A stretch of 64,000 bases of DNA from Antrihabitans stalactiti (lineage in GTDB: Bacteria; Actinomycetota; Actinomycetes; Mycobacteriales; Mycobacteriaceae): the NCBI RefSeq assembly GCF_012932915.1, contig NZ_VCQU01000001.1:1110073-1174072 (forward strand), read 5' to 3'. Positions within the stretch are counted from its first letter, which is position 1. The number at the start of each line of letters is the position of its first letter. Of this stretch, positions 55,901-63,358 are shown piece after piece. A program made the position numbers and the translations under genes. A model generated the notes under the pieces. It was not told where the DNA came from. It did no database searches and saw nothing but the letters and a program-made list of their open reading frames with translations.

Positions 55901-56166
55901 GCAACCAACTCGTCGTCGCTGGCCGCAGCAATGATCGGATCAGCAAGCGCCGCTTCCGTTCTCGTCAACCGCTCGCGTGTGCGTTCCCGAAGCTCGTTCG
56001 TCGCAGCAATACTGAACGTCACCAGCAACAGCTGCGAGAGGTCTGCGACGCCTTCGGCGACATAACGCGTCGCGAGCCCAACAATCGCGTAGGTCTTGCC
56101 CGTTCCCGCACTCGCCTCGAGAATCGTTGTGCCTTTCGGCAATTCACCGGTCAGTTCGAATTTCAT
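52903..56166 (-). CDS. recB: exodeoxyribonuclease V beta subunit
   Basis: A 1087-residue UvrD-like helicase-nuclease. MKFELTGELPKGTTILEASA followed by GTGKTYAIVGLATRYV (Walker A), FDDLLVLLRDRL, VVLVDEFQDTDPIQWDILR (Walker B), VLVGDPKQAIYAFRGAE, IATIHSSKGLEFPIVYVPF, and the C-terminal nuclease core FVVVDYKTNRLGQGD. It is the motor and nuclease of RecBCD in double-strand break repair. Both stop and start overlap neighbours by 4 nt. Confidence 0.94.
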   Translation of the reverse strand: MKFELTGELPKGTTILEASAGTGKTYAIVGLATRYVAEGVADLSQLLLVTFSIAATNELRERTRERLTRTEAALADPIIAAASDDELVAYLAQGGPDKTATHRRRLRKALSDFDAATIATTHSFCQRMLDALGIAGEREPHANFVESIDDLVSEVVDDLYIRNFSGPVPPLLSVDQARGVARAALVDRHALLAPDSPSNTEAGQRVAFATAVRAEVERRKRATSTRDFDDLLVLLRDRLTDAEHGDAACERVRERYRVVLVDEFQDTDPIQWDILRRAFHGTTTLVLVGDPKQAIYAFRGAEVSSYLAAAKVADNHLELTTNWRSDAGLIEALDHLYGGAALGDSAIVVHPVTASITESRVPTLKPLRLRHVPRAGSGRLGSSGFPTVEALRKRVADDVAADIVALLDSGALLEVDGIARPVQPRDIAVLVRRLTHLDFVVDALDRAGIPSVLASGTSVFATEGAVEWLRVLAALVQPHRSDCVRLAALTPLLGYTAAQLDSGGDDVVAEVSGELREWAGLFAESGFAALFERLSSHTRLDARLLATESGERLLTDLRHVAYLCNRACVEESLGLTALTRWLTERIKDPAPSGIRDRTRRLDSEAAAVHIATIHSSKGLEFPIVYVPFGWDAAKNPTPSSILCHDDEGNRILDVGGQYGPGYRERQRRNGIEEAGEELRLLYVALTRAMCQVVAWWAPAHSTALSPLHRLLLGRMPGVAEPESRIVVPEDATAERKLTAWGATAGEVIAVEPVGTPTAPVVWQPERAARTELAAAQFDRTLDPEWRRTSYSALTRSVHETPQVGSEVERPEKTDEPEEEPLVELSPGGLPSPLNGFPAGAAFGTLVHEVLESVDTSTTDLASELVTRCTEVVALRLADIDPAALGAALLPVMDTPLGFGTLGAIATRDRLAELDFELPLAGGDTPAATVVTLQRVAELLRKHLPADDALAPYADLLHTVESTPLRGFLSGSIDAVLRVGGPRFVVVDYKTNRLGQGDLTVEHYTRARMAEEMLRAHYPLQALLYAVALHRYLRWRLPGYDPASHLGGVQYLFVRGMVGPETPPGCGVFDWNPPATLVVELSDLLAGS

Positions 56167-59100
56167 GGGGTCCCCACCGTCTCGGCGCGCAGAATGGGTG
56201 CCCACAGGCGCGCTGCTAGGACGCCGAACCGCGTCAGATCATTCGCCCAGGCGCGTTCGTCGTCGCGTGGCTCGTCGGCGGCGAAGGTCGCGAACTCGGT
56301 CGGCGGTCGATACAAGTAGGCGACGTGCCGGTCCGTGCAGTCGCCGAACTTGCTGGCCCACTCGGCCGCTGCCGCGTCGAGGGCATCCTCGGCGTTCGCG
56401 CCGGAAAATCGGCGCTGTGCATACGTCGCCGTCGCCCCGATGGCCATAGGCAGCGGCGCGGTCAGGCCACGGTCGCGTAGGTCGACGAGCCTGCGCAGTT
56501 GCTCGTGCGCGTCCGCGGGCGACAGGAGCGTGGACCGCTGCAATTGATTCCGGCGTCCTCTGCCGGTCGTGATGGCTCGCCACAAGCGTGGACGGGCAAC
56601 AGTGAGAGCGAGCAGCGCGACCCACGCTTCGAGGCGGTGCTTCGGCTTGAGTTGCGAATACACGGTGGTGGCGACGACGTCGTCGTAGATCCCGCTCACT
56701 GTCCCCGTCAGTTGCCGACCGTCGCCGAGATCGATTGCCACGTCGATTGTTTCGGGGGTGCCGGCGTGCACCGGTTTCGCCGCTGCGGCGATTGCGTCCA
56801 CGGTGCGGGTGATGTCGTCGAGCACGACGGAGCCGAGGCGGTGTGGCGGCAACGTTCCTCGACGCCACTCGGCCGCGCGAAGTACGTCCATCTCCCCACC
56901 AGCAAGGCGAGCTGCGAGCAACCGGTCACCGATGGACCATTTCGCGAGCGAATCGAGCTCCGGATTCAACGCATCGACAACACCCTCGTCTTCACTGCGA
57001 ACCCGAACGCCGAGGCGCTGCCAGAGAAAGCCCTGGGTCGGATTGACCAGAAAGTCGGTGAGCGCCTTGAGTTCCACGTCGGTGCGCCGATCAGGCAACG
57101 CGCCAGGCAAGAACGGCGGTGCCGGAGTCGGGGTGAGCTGACTCGCCGAGGCGCCCGCCAACGCGGCCGTGTCGAAGCCGAATGGATTCGCCGCGAGGAA
57201 GTTCAGCGGGTCGAACGGCTGCAGCGGGTGTCGGCGAACGACGTCCGTCACGTCGGCACCCGTGGTCGCCACGATCACGTCGATCAACTCCGCCAGCGGG
57301 ACCGCGGGAGGTCGCGTCGCGCCGGAGACTGGATCTGCACCTGAATACAGGACGACCAACCGCTCACCGGCAGACATCACTGCGTCGAGCAACAACTGAC
57401 GATCCTCACTGCGCGGATCGCGCTCGCCGATCAGTGGGTCGCGCGCAGTGATGTCGTCACCATCGAAACCAGCGCCGCGGGGAAACACCTCGTCGTCCAG
57501 GCCGAGCAGCACGACGACGCGATGAGGCACGGACCGCATCGGCACCAAAGTTGCCACCGTCAGATCGCCGGTCCGGAAGTTAGCCCGAGTCGGTTGCCCC
57601 GCAAGGCGATCCGCGAGCATCGCGCGCACGTCAGGGAGCCGCAGTTCGAGCCCTGAGCTGTGCTCCGTCGCCGCCCCCAACTCTCGCTTCGCTTGAGTCA
57701 ACTGCCATTCGTCTGTGGTCGAGACCGCGGTGAGCAGGTCCAGTGCGTCGGTCAGAGCCACCGTCCATGCCTGCGCAGGTAGCTTCCCGGTGAGCCTGGC
57801 GAGGACAGCGGCAACTCGGTCGACGAATTCGGTGAACCGGCCTGCGAGGTCGATGTCGTTGCTGTCGACGTCGTCGAGCGGCAGCGACCGATCGAGCCAG
57901 GCGATCTCGGTTTCGTCGGCCGCCACCCCGAGCAGAATCCGGTCGAGACCCGTGGTGATCGTGTTCTGCGCGAACGCCGCCAGCCCGAAGGCGTCGCGTT
58001 GCCGCTCGTCGATCCCCCATCGCGCGCCCGACTCCGACGCCCAATCGCGCAACCGTTCCAAATTCTCGTCGGTGAAGCGGAAGTGTTTGCGCACCGGCGC
58101 GGTGGCCGCGAGGTCGAGCAACTGACTCGACGTAACCCGTCCGTCGGCCAACTGCAGCAGCGTCGCAACGGTTTCGAGCAACGGATTGGTCTGACTCAAC
58201 GCGCGGTCGGCGAGGCTGACGCGGAGCCGATGGCCGGGATGTTCCAGCACACCCTGCCCGAATGCGGCGCGGACGAGCGGTGCGAAGGTCTCGACATCGG
58301 GGCACATCACAAGGACATCGCGCGGCTCCAGCGTCGGGTCCGCGGCGAACAGATGTAGCAGGCAGTCGCGCAGCACTTCCACCTGACGCGGTGCGCCGTG
58401 ACACGCATGAATCTCGACCGTACCGTCCAGACTCGATGTGGCAGAAGGAGTTCGGTCGTCCCTGATGTCGGATTGCAGGGCGGCCAGCAGCGTTCCCGGT
58501 GTGTGCGTGCCGTCGTGATGTTCGTCGACGTCGACGAGCTCGCCCAGGCGCATCTGCACTTCACGGACGTCGCGAGACAGGCTGGCGAGCAGCGGATTTG
58601 CGATACTCACTGCGGAATCGTCTTCCGCACGACGACTTACCTGTGGCCACGCAGCGACTTGTCCCCAGAGCCGCGGGCTCGGGTGCGGAAGCCACAGGTG
58701 CACATCACGTTTCACGGCCAACGCGGACAACACTGTGAGCTGGGTACTGGTAAGCCGGGTAGGCCCGAACAACGACAACCGTCCGGGAAGGTCGACCACA
58801 TCTGGCTCGTCGCGTAGCCGCTCGCACGACCGGTCGAGCCGCTGCGCCGGACTGGCACCGATGCGCTCGTGCACCCGCCGCCACAACTGCGGCTGCCACG
58901 CGAGATCGGCAGGGACCGACGACCCCGCGCCGTCGGTATCGCGACCTTGCGCCCAGTCGATGAACATTGCGGGCCGCTGCGCCCCGTAGCTTCGGAAGAG
59001 GTCCGCGATGTGGGCTGCAGTGTCGTACCGACGACCTACTCGAAAATTCTCTTCGCCTCTACCGAGGTGCGTCGCGAGCACGCCACACCACGGCTCGTCC

Positions 59101-59423
59101 AAGCACTCGTCGATGACCGCGAGAATCGACCACAGCAGGCGCGACTGCGACCACGGATCATCGTCGGCGTCGAAGCCGCTGGCTGCGGCAATCGCCTGGT
59201 CGACAAGGTGGGTGGGCGACGGGAATTCGATGTTGGCAGCCACTCCGTCGGTATCGACCGCCCCCAACACCGTCGACAGCCGCTGGTTCAACCACCGCTC
59301 CACACCTTTCGCTGGTACGGCGACGATTTCGGGCGTGAACGGATCAGCCAACGGGGACGCAAGGACCGTCGCGAGCCCAGCAGCCAACGTGCTCGATCGC
59401 TCTGCTCGATGCAACCTCAGCAC
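56163..59423 (-). CDS. recC: exodeoxyribonuclease V gamma subunit
   Basis: A 1086-residue protein: LRLHRAERSSTLAAGLATVL, VPAKGVERWLNQRLSTVLGA, PRDVLVMCPDVETFAPLVRA and VVLLGLDDEVFPRGAGFDGD, characteristic of RecC. It holds RecB and RecD together and in other bacteria recognises Chi. GTG start at 59423 with GGGAGGGAG upstream; the frame extends further but lacks a ribosome site. First gene of the recCBD transcript, divergent from a small secreted protein. Confidence 0.93.
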   Translation of the reverse strand: MLRLHRAERSSTLAAGLATVLASPLADPFTPEIVAVPAKGVERWLNQRLSTVLGAVDTDGVAANIEFPSPTHLVDQAIAAASGFDADDDPWSQSRLLWSILAVIDECLDEPWCGVLATHLGRGEENFRVGRRYDTAAHIADLFRSYGAQRPAMFIDWAQGRDTDGAGSSVPADLAWQPQLWRRVHERIGASPAQRLDRSCERLRDEPDVVDLPGRLSLFGPTRLTSTQLTVLSALAVKRDVHLWLPHPSPRLWGQVAAWPQVSRRAEDDSAVSIANPLLASLSRDVREVQMRLGELVDVDEHHDGTHTPGTLLAALQSDIRDDRTPSATSSLDGTVEIHACHGAPRQVEVLRDCLLHLFAADPTLEPRDVLVMCPDVETFAPLVRAAFGQGVLEHPGHRLRVSLADRALSQTNPLLETVATLLQLADGRVTSSQLLDLAATAPVRKHFRFTDENLERLRDWASESGARWGIDERQRDAFGLAAFAQNTITTGLDRILLGVAADETEIAWLDRSLPLDDVDSNDIDLAGRFTEFVDRVAAVLARLTGKLPAQAWTVALTDALDLLTAVSTTDEWQLTQAKRELGAATEHSSGLELRLPDVRAMLADRLAGQPTRANFRTGDLTVATLVPMRSVPHRVVVLLGLDDEVFPRGAGFDGDDITARDPLIGERDPRSEDRQLLLDAVMSAGERLVVLYSGADPVSGATRPPAVPLAELIDVIVATTGADVTDVVRRHPLQPFDPLNFLAANPFGFDTAALAGASASQLTPTPAPPFLPGALPDRRTDVELKALTDFLVNPTQGFLWQRLGVRVRSEDEGVVDALNPELDSLAKWSIGDRLLAARLAGGEMDVLRAAEWRRGTLPPHRLGSVVLDDITRTVDAIAAAAKPVHAGTPETIDVAIDLGDGRQLTGTVSGIYDDVVATTVYSQLKPKHRLEAWVALLALTVARPRLWRAITTGRGRRNQLQRSTLLSPADAHEQLRRLVDLRDRGLTAPLPMAIGATATYAQRRFSGANAEDALDAAAAEWASKFGDCTDRHVAYLYRPPTEFATFAADEPRDDERAWANDLTRFGVLAARLWAPILRAETVGTP

Positions 59424-59503
59424 GTCACTCCCTCCCGAAATCTGGCCCCGTAGACGAACGTGTGGGTTAGCGTAGGGCAAGGCTCTGACAGTAAGGCGTG
59501 ACG

Positions 59504-59815
59504 ATGATGAAGCGTGCGGCGGCGAAGTTCGCCATGGGAGCGGCATTGGCCATTCCCACGATGCTCCTGACGGCCTCGCCGTCCTACGCCGACGCACCAC
59601 CTCCCCCGCCGCCGCTGTTCGACATCCCCGTCGAAGTGCTGCCGTTCATCCACGTTCCGCCGCCACTCGGCACGGTCGTCCCCGAGATCGGAAACAACGT
59701 CATCGACGGCGTAGTCGACTACAACCGCGCCAACCCCGCCCAGGTCCAAGGCGGCTTCGGCCTCTTGGCCGGCATCTTGTGCCCGATCGCCACCCTGCTG
59801 GGCAACCACTGCTGA
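59504..59815 (+). CDS. small secreted proline-rich protein
   Basis: A 103-residue protein with a signal peptide (MMKRAAAKFAMGAALAIPTM..SYADA) and a short mature part starting with a run of prolines (PPPPPPLFDIPVEVLPFIHV), ending GLLAGILCPIATLLGNHC with two cysteines near the C-terminus. No known domain. A GTG 6 nt upstream is an alternative start. It is divergent from recC and followed by a repeat. Confidence 0.68.
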   Translation: MMKRAAAKFAMGAALAIPTMLLTASPSYADAPPPPPPLFDIPVEVLPFIHVPPPLGTVVPEIGNNVIDGVVDYNRANPAQVQGGFGLLAGILCPIATLLGNHC

Positions 59816-59828
59816 CCCACTCCGCGTA

Positions 59829-59878
59829 GGTTTTTCCGACTTCGCGGTGCCTATGGGGTGCGCGAGGTCGGCAAAACC
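59829..59878. repeat. inverted-repeat element A (left of AbiEi-like gene)
   Basis: About 50 nt with complementary ends GGTTTTTCCGAC and GTCGGCAAAACC around a centre containing CGCGGTGCCTATGGGG. A second copy in the same orientation lies 1.08 kb to the right, and the AbiEi-like gene is between them. Confidence 0.75.
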
Positions 59879-59887
59879 GCCGCGACG

Positions 59888-60835
59888 TCAGCGGCGCCAC
59901 CGTGGCGTTGGTGCGGATCGGGCACGCGCGAGCGCGCGGCGCCATCGCGCTTCGACCACCGCGAACTCGTCTAGTTCTTTCCAAATCCACCGAACTACCT
60001 CGGCACCGGTTTCGCGGAGGGTGTCCTCCCGCACCTTTTCGTCGAAGACGACAGAGCCTGGGTCTTGTCCTGGCAACAACAATCGACCGTATTTCGATTC
60101 GCCGTCGAACTCTCCGAGGACGCCCGCGTCGTCGTCACAGAAATCGGTGCGCCCCAGAAACTTTCCGGCTTCGTCGTGAACGTCGAACTGCAGGTCCGGA
60201 GTGATCCCGGCCAAGTAGAACCGGACTCTGCTTCGGGACTCACCGACGCTCTCGCTTCGACCGTCCATGAATTCGATCGCACGTCTTGCCGCAACGGCTC
60301 CCGGACGGCGTGGCCAGCGGTCGAGCGCACCCAGCAACTCGGCCGTCGTGACGTTGTACTTGCGCATTGCTGCATCCCCGACCACCACGGCCTGCTCGAA
60401 CGGTAGCGTCCGCGCGAGATCAACGACGGTTCGTACCACCGTTGAGACCAGCAACTCACCGACTGTCGTTACCTCATCGTCATCGAAGGGCGCGCAATGA
60501 ACGTGCCTGCGATTCGACTTTCCACCTCCACTCGACTTGCTGATCGTCAGGTGGACCAGGCGCAGACTCGTTGCCCAAAGCGGCAGGTCCCACATGACGG
60601 CCGCCGACGCGTGACTGATTGCAGCGCGGCTGTCGAGCGCGGCGATGGTCGCGTGCACAGCCAAGCGGTGCTTTGCCACGGCGTCGAGTTCAGCGATCAA
60701 TCGGGGAAGTCCGTACACACCGGCTCGCACGCGAACCAGGCGACCGCTCGCACAGAATCGCCGCAACTCGTCGTCGGTGTATCCCTGTGACAGCGCATCC
60801 GTGCGCGAGAGGAGCGGTCGCTCGTCTTTTCCCAT
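59888..60835 (-). CDS. AbiEi antitoxin-domain family protein
   Basis: A 315-residue protein. N-terminal winged-helix AbiEi_4-type domain (LLSRTDALSQGYTDDELRRF, VRVRAGVYGLPRLIAELDAV), a middle that resembles the conserved actinobacterial family (AAISHASAAVMWDLPLW, RTVVDLARTLPFEQAVVVGD), and a C-terminal DUF559-like, possibly nuclease-fold part (LQFDVHDEAGKFLGRTDFCD, EFDGESKYGRLL). There is no obvious AbiEii toxin next to it, so it may be solitary. The ATG at 60835 was chosen; a longer frame runs into the repeat. It is flanked on both sides by copies of a second repeat. Confidence 0.75.
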   Translation of the reverse strand: MGKDERPLLSRTDALSQGYTDDELRRFCASGRLVRVRAGVYGLPRLIAELDAVAKHRLAVHATIAALDSRAAISHASAAVMWDLPLWATSLRLVHLTISKSSGGGKSNRRHVHCAPFDDDEVTTVGELLVSTVVRTVVDLARTLPFEQAVVVGDAAMRKYNVTTAELLGALDRWPRRPGAVAARRAIEFMDGRSESVGESRSRVRFYLAGITPDLQFDVHDEAGKFLGRTDFCDDDAGVLGEFDGESKYGRLLLPGQDPGSVVFDEKVREDTLRETGAEVVRWIWKELDEFAVVEARWRRALARARSAPTPRWRR

Positions 60836-60909
60836 CAGTGCACCCTTGCGGTTCGAAACGCATCGCGAAACCCCACACCCGCGGGGTTGTGGATAACCCC
60901 GACCTCTCA

Positions 60910-60963
60910 GTGGTTTTCTGCACGTCGCGGTGCCTATGGGGTACGCGAGGTGGGTAAAACCAC
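60910..60963. repeat. inverted-repeat element B (right of AbiEi-like gene)
   Basis: Ends GTGGTTTT and AAAACCAC, centre CGCGGTGCCTATGGGGTACG, same family as element A, same orientation. It lies between the AbiEi-like start and the decarboxylase start. Confidence 0.75.
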
Positions 60964-61000
60964 CGCGAGGTCGCTCCGCGGACCTGTGGATAATGGCCGG

Positions 61001-62152
61001 GTGAGCGAGGCGCTGGGAAGGATCAGGCAATTCCTGACCACTCATGCGCCGGCGATGCCGTGTTTGGTGATCGATGTCGACGATGTGGTTGCGCGGTTCG
61101 GTGAGTTCCGGGCCCATTTCCCCACCGCCCGCGCCTGCTATGCCGTCAAGGCGAACCCCGCACCCGCGATCGTCCGAGCGCTGGCCGAGGCCGGCGCGGA
61201 GTTCGACGTCGCGAGTCCGGCGGAGATCGACCTGTGCCTACGCGAGGGCGCTGCGCCGAGGTCGCTGTCGTACGGCAACCCGATCAAGAAGGCGACCGAC
61301 ATCGCCTACGCCTACGACCGTGGCGTTCGCGAATTCGTGACCGACTCGGCGGGCGACATCGACAATCTTGCTGCGCATGCGCCCGGCGCACAGGTGACCG
61401 TCCGGCTGTCGGTCGACGCGCCTGCATCGGTGACGCCGTTCGGACGGAAGTTCGGCTGCGGACCCGAGTTGGCGGTCGACCTCCTGCAGCGAGCCGAGCG
61501 GTCCGGGCTGGATGCGGCAGGCCTCGCGTTTCACGTCGGCTCCCAGCAGCTGGACCGTTCGGCCTGGGACATCGCAATCGGCACCGCGGCAAAGGTTTTC
61601 GCCGAACTCACGACCCTCGACCTTAGAAGACTCAATTTGGGCGGCGGCTTCGGCGTCTCCTATGCGGGCGAAGCGCCAGACTTGGAGCAGTACGCCAGCA
61701 CAGTCCACCACTCACTCGACGCGCATTTTCCAGGGCACACACCGGAGATCGTCTTCGAGCCCGGCCGAATTCTCACGGCCGAGGCGGGCCTGATTCGGAC
61801 CGAGGTAGTCCTCGTCAAGCCTGGCGATCCGCGTTGGGTGTACCTCGACATCGGGCGCTACAACGGCCTGGCCGAAACCGAGAACGAATACATCGCCTAC
61901 CGCATCGAGACCGTGGAACGGCATCCGGAAACAGATGGCCCCGTGATCCTCGCGGGACCGACGTGCGACGGTGATGACGTGCTCTACCAACACACTCCGT
62001 ACCGCTTGCCGAGCGACCTGAAGGCAGGCGAACGCCTCGACATTCTCAGCGCCGGCGCGTACACGGCGAGCTATTCGTCGGTGTCGTTCAACGGAATAGC
62101 GCCGCTGCGCACGTATTGCCTCGTCGACGGAAAGCTCGCTGATGAACTCTGA
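61001..62152 (+). CDS. PLP-dependent ornithine/lysine decarboxylase (fold III)
   Basis: A 383-residue enzyme: ARACYAVKANPAPAIVRALA (Lys for PLP), EFDVASPAEIDLCLREGAAP, LAFHVGSQQLDRSAWDIAIG, LNLGGGFGVSYAGEAPDLEQ (phosphate site), VILAGPTCDGDDVLYQHTPY (catalytic Cys/Asp) and DILSAGAYTASYSSVSFNG. It probably makes putrescine from ornithine (or cadaverine from lysine). GTG start at 61001. It overlaps the following SpeD-SpeE gene by 11 nt, which supports a polyamine role. Confidence 0.88.
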   Translation: MSEALGRIRQFLTTHAPAMPCLVIDVDDVVARFGEFRAHFPTARACYAVKANPAPAIVRALAEAGAEFDVASPAEIDLCLREGAAPRSLSYGNPIKKATDIAYAYDRGVREFVTDSAGDIDNLAAHAPGAQVTVRLSVDAPASVTPFGRKFGCGPELAVDLLQRAERSGLDAAGLAFHVGSQQLDRSAWDIAIGTAAKVFAELTTLDLRRLNLGGGFGVSYAGEAPDLEQYASTVHHSLDAHFPGHTPEIVFEPGRILTAEAGLIRTEVVLVKPGDPRWVYLDIGRYNGLAETENEYIAYRIETVERHPETDGPVILAGPTCDGDDVLYQHTPYRLPSDLKAGERLDILSAGAYTASYSSVSFNGIAPLRTYCLVDGKLADEL

Positions 62153-63341
62153 CAAGGCATTTGCCGGCCATCACGTCCTAGCCGAACTGCGCGGCGTCGA
62201 CTCGAAGCGCTTGGACGACGCACCTTTTCTCCAGGAAGCGCTGAGTAAGTCACTGACTGCGGCTGGCGCGACGGTGTGCGATCTCATCGCTCACCAATTC
62301 GAGCCGCAGGGCGTGACTGTTCTTGCGCTACTTGCGGAATCGCATGCATCGATCCACACCTACCCGGAGCTCGGCTCAGCCTTCGTCGACGTATTCACTT
62401 GCGGCGCAAGCGCGGACCCGCAACACGCGGCCCGGCTGCTGGCCGATGCACTGGGGGCAGAGTCAGTGGCGACGCGCGTCGTCGAGCGCGGACCTGCTCA
62501 GGTCCGGACCGTCACCGAATCCGTCGGCACCGGATTGACTCGATCCTGGAACCTCACCGACGTGCTGTTCGAAGCAGACACCGATTTCCAGCACGTCGTG
62601 ATCGGCCGGACAGCACAAGGGATTTCGTTGTTCTGCGACGACGAGCGACAGTCCACGGACGCGACGCAACTGATCTATCACGAGGCTCTCATGGTGCCGG
62701 CTCTGCTGTTGGCCGAGCAGGTCCGACGGGTGCTGATCATCGGCTCCAGCGAAGGTGTCGCGAGCCAAATTGCCGTCGCCGCAGGAGCAGAGCGGGTCGA
62801 TCACGTCGATATCGACAAACAAGCTGTGCAGGCATGCGCCGAGTACCTTCCGTACGGCTACTCCCCTGCCGACCTCGACGCCACCGACGGACCGACTCGC
62901 ATTCACTACCGCGACGGCTTCGAATTCATCGCCGAAGCCGCCGCGGCTGGTGACCGCTACGACGTCGTCGTCATCGACCTTCCCGACGAGAACGACGATC
63001 CGGCCGCACAACACAATCGCTTGTACGGCAAGGAGTTTCTGCAACGCTCCGCCGAAATCCTCAGCGAGGGCGGCGTGCTCGCCTGCCAGGCCGGCTGCCC
63101 GACCGTGTGGCGCAACGACACGCTCCGCAAAGCGTGGGAACGGTTCAACGAAACCTTCGGCACCGTTGCCTATTACGGCTCCGACGAGCACGAATGGGCT
63201 TTCCTGTTCGCAAGGGTCGACGTCGTCGCCGACCCTACGGACCGCATGATCTCGCGACTCTCCACCGCGACCTACCGACCGGCCACCGTCGACCCACTCG
63301 CCCTTCGCGGCGGATCAGTGCCCCCGCATTCCCTGCGCTAG
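62142..63341 (+). CDS. SpeD-SpeE fusion: S-adenosylmethionine decarboxylase + aminopropyltransferase
   Basis: A 399-residue two-domain protein. Residues 1-115 are a bacterial class 1b AdoMet decarboxylase: LALLAESHASIHTYPELGSA with the self-cleaving Glu-Ser at about 66-67 and His 72, and AFVDVFTCGAS (catalytic Cys about 87). Residues 130-399 are a polyamine synthase: LIYHEALMVPALLLAEQVRR, VLIIGSSEGVASQIAVAAGA (degenerate GGGDG) and VVVIDLPDENDDPAAQ (catalytic Asp). It would make decarboxylated SAM and transfer aminopropyl groups to putrescine to form spermidine. It overlaps the decarboxylase by 11 nt. Confidence 0.87.
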   Translation: MNSDKAFAGHHVLAELRGVDSKRLDDAPFLQEALSKSLTAAGATVCDLIAHQFEPQGVTVLALLAESHASIHTYPELGSAFVDVFTCGASADPQHAARLLADALGAESVATRVVERGPAQVRTVTESVGTGLTRSWNLTDVLFEADTDFQHVVIGRTAQGISLFCDDERQSTDATQLIYHEALMVPALLLAEQVRRVLIIGSSEGVASQIAVAAGAERVDHVDIDKQAVQACAEYLPYGYSPADLDATDGPTRIHYRDGFEFIAEAAAAGDRYDVVVIDLPDENDDPAAQHNRLYGKEFLQRSAEILSEGGVLACQAGCPTVWRNDTLRKAWERFNETFGTVAYYGSDEHEWAFLFARVDVVADPTDRMISRLSTATYRPATVDPLALRGGSVPPHSLR

Positions 63342-63358
63342 CTGCTCGTGAGTCTTTT

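Noticed and set aside
61001..61117. Longer N-terminus of the AbiEi-like gene reading through the repeat and decarboxylase start
   Set aside because: The AbiEi domain starts at 60835 with MGKDERPLLS; upstream residues have no family similarity.
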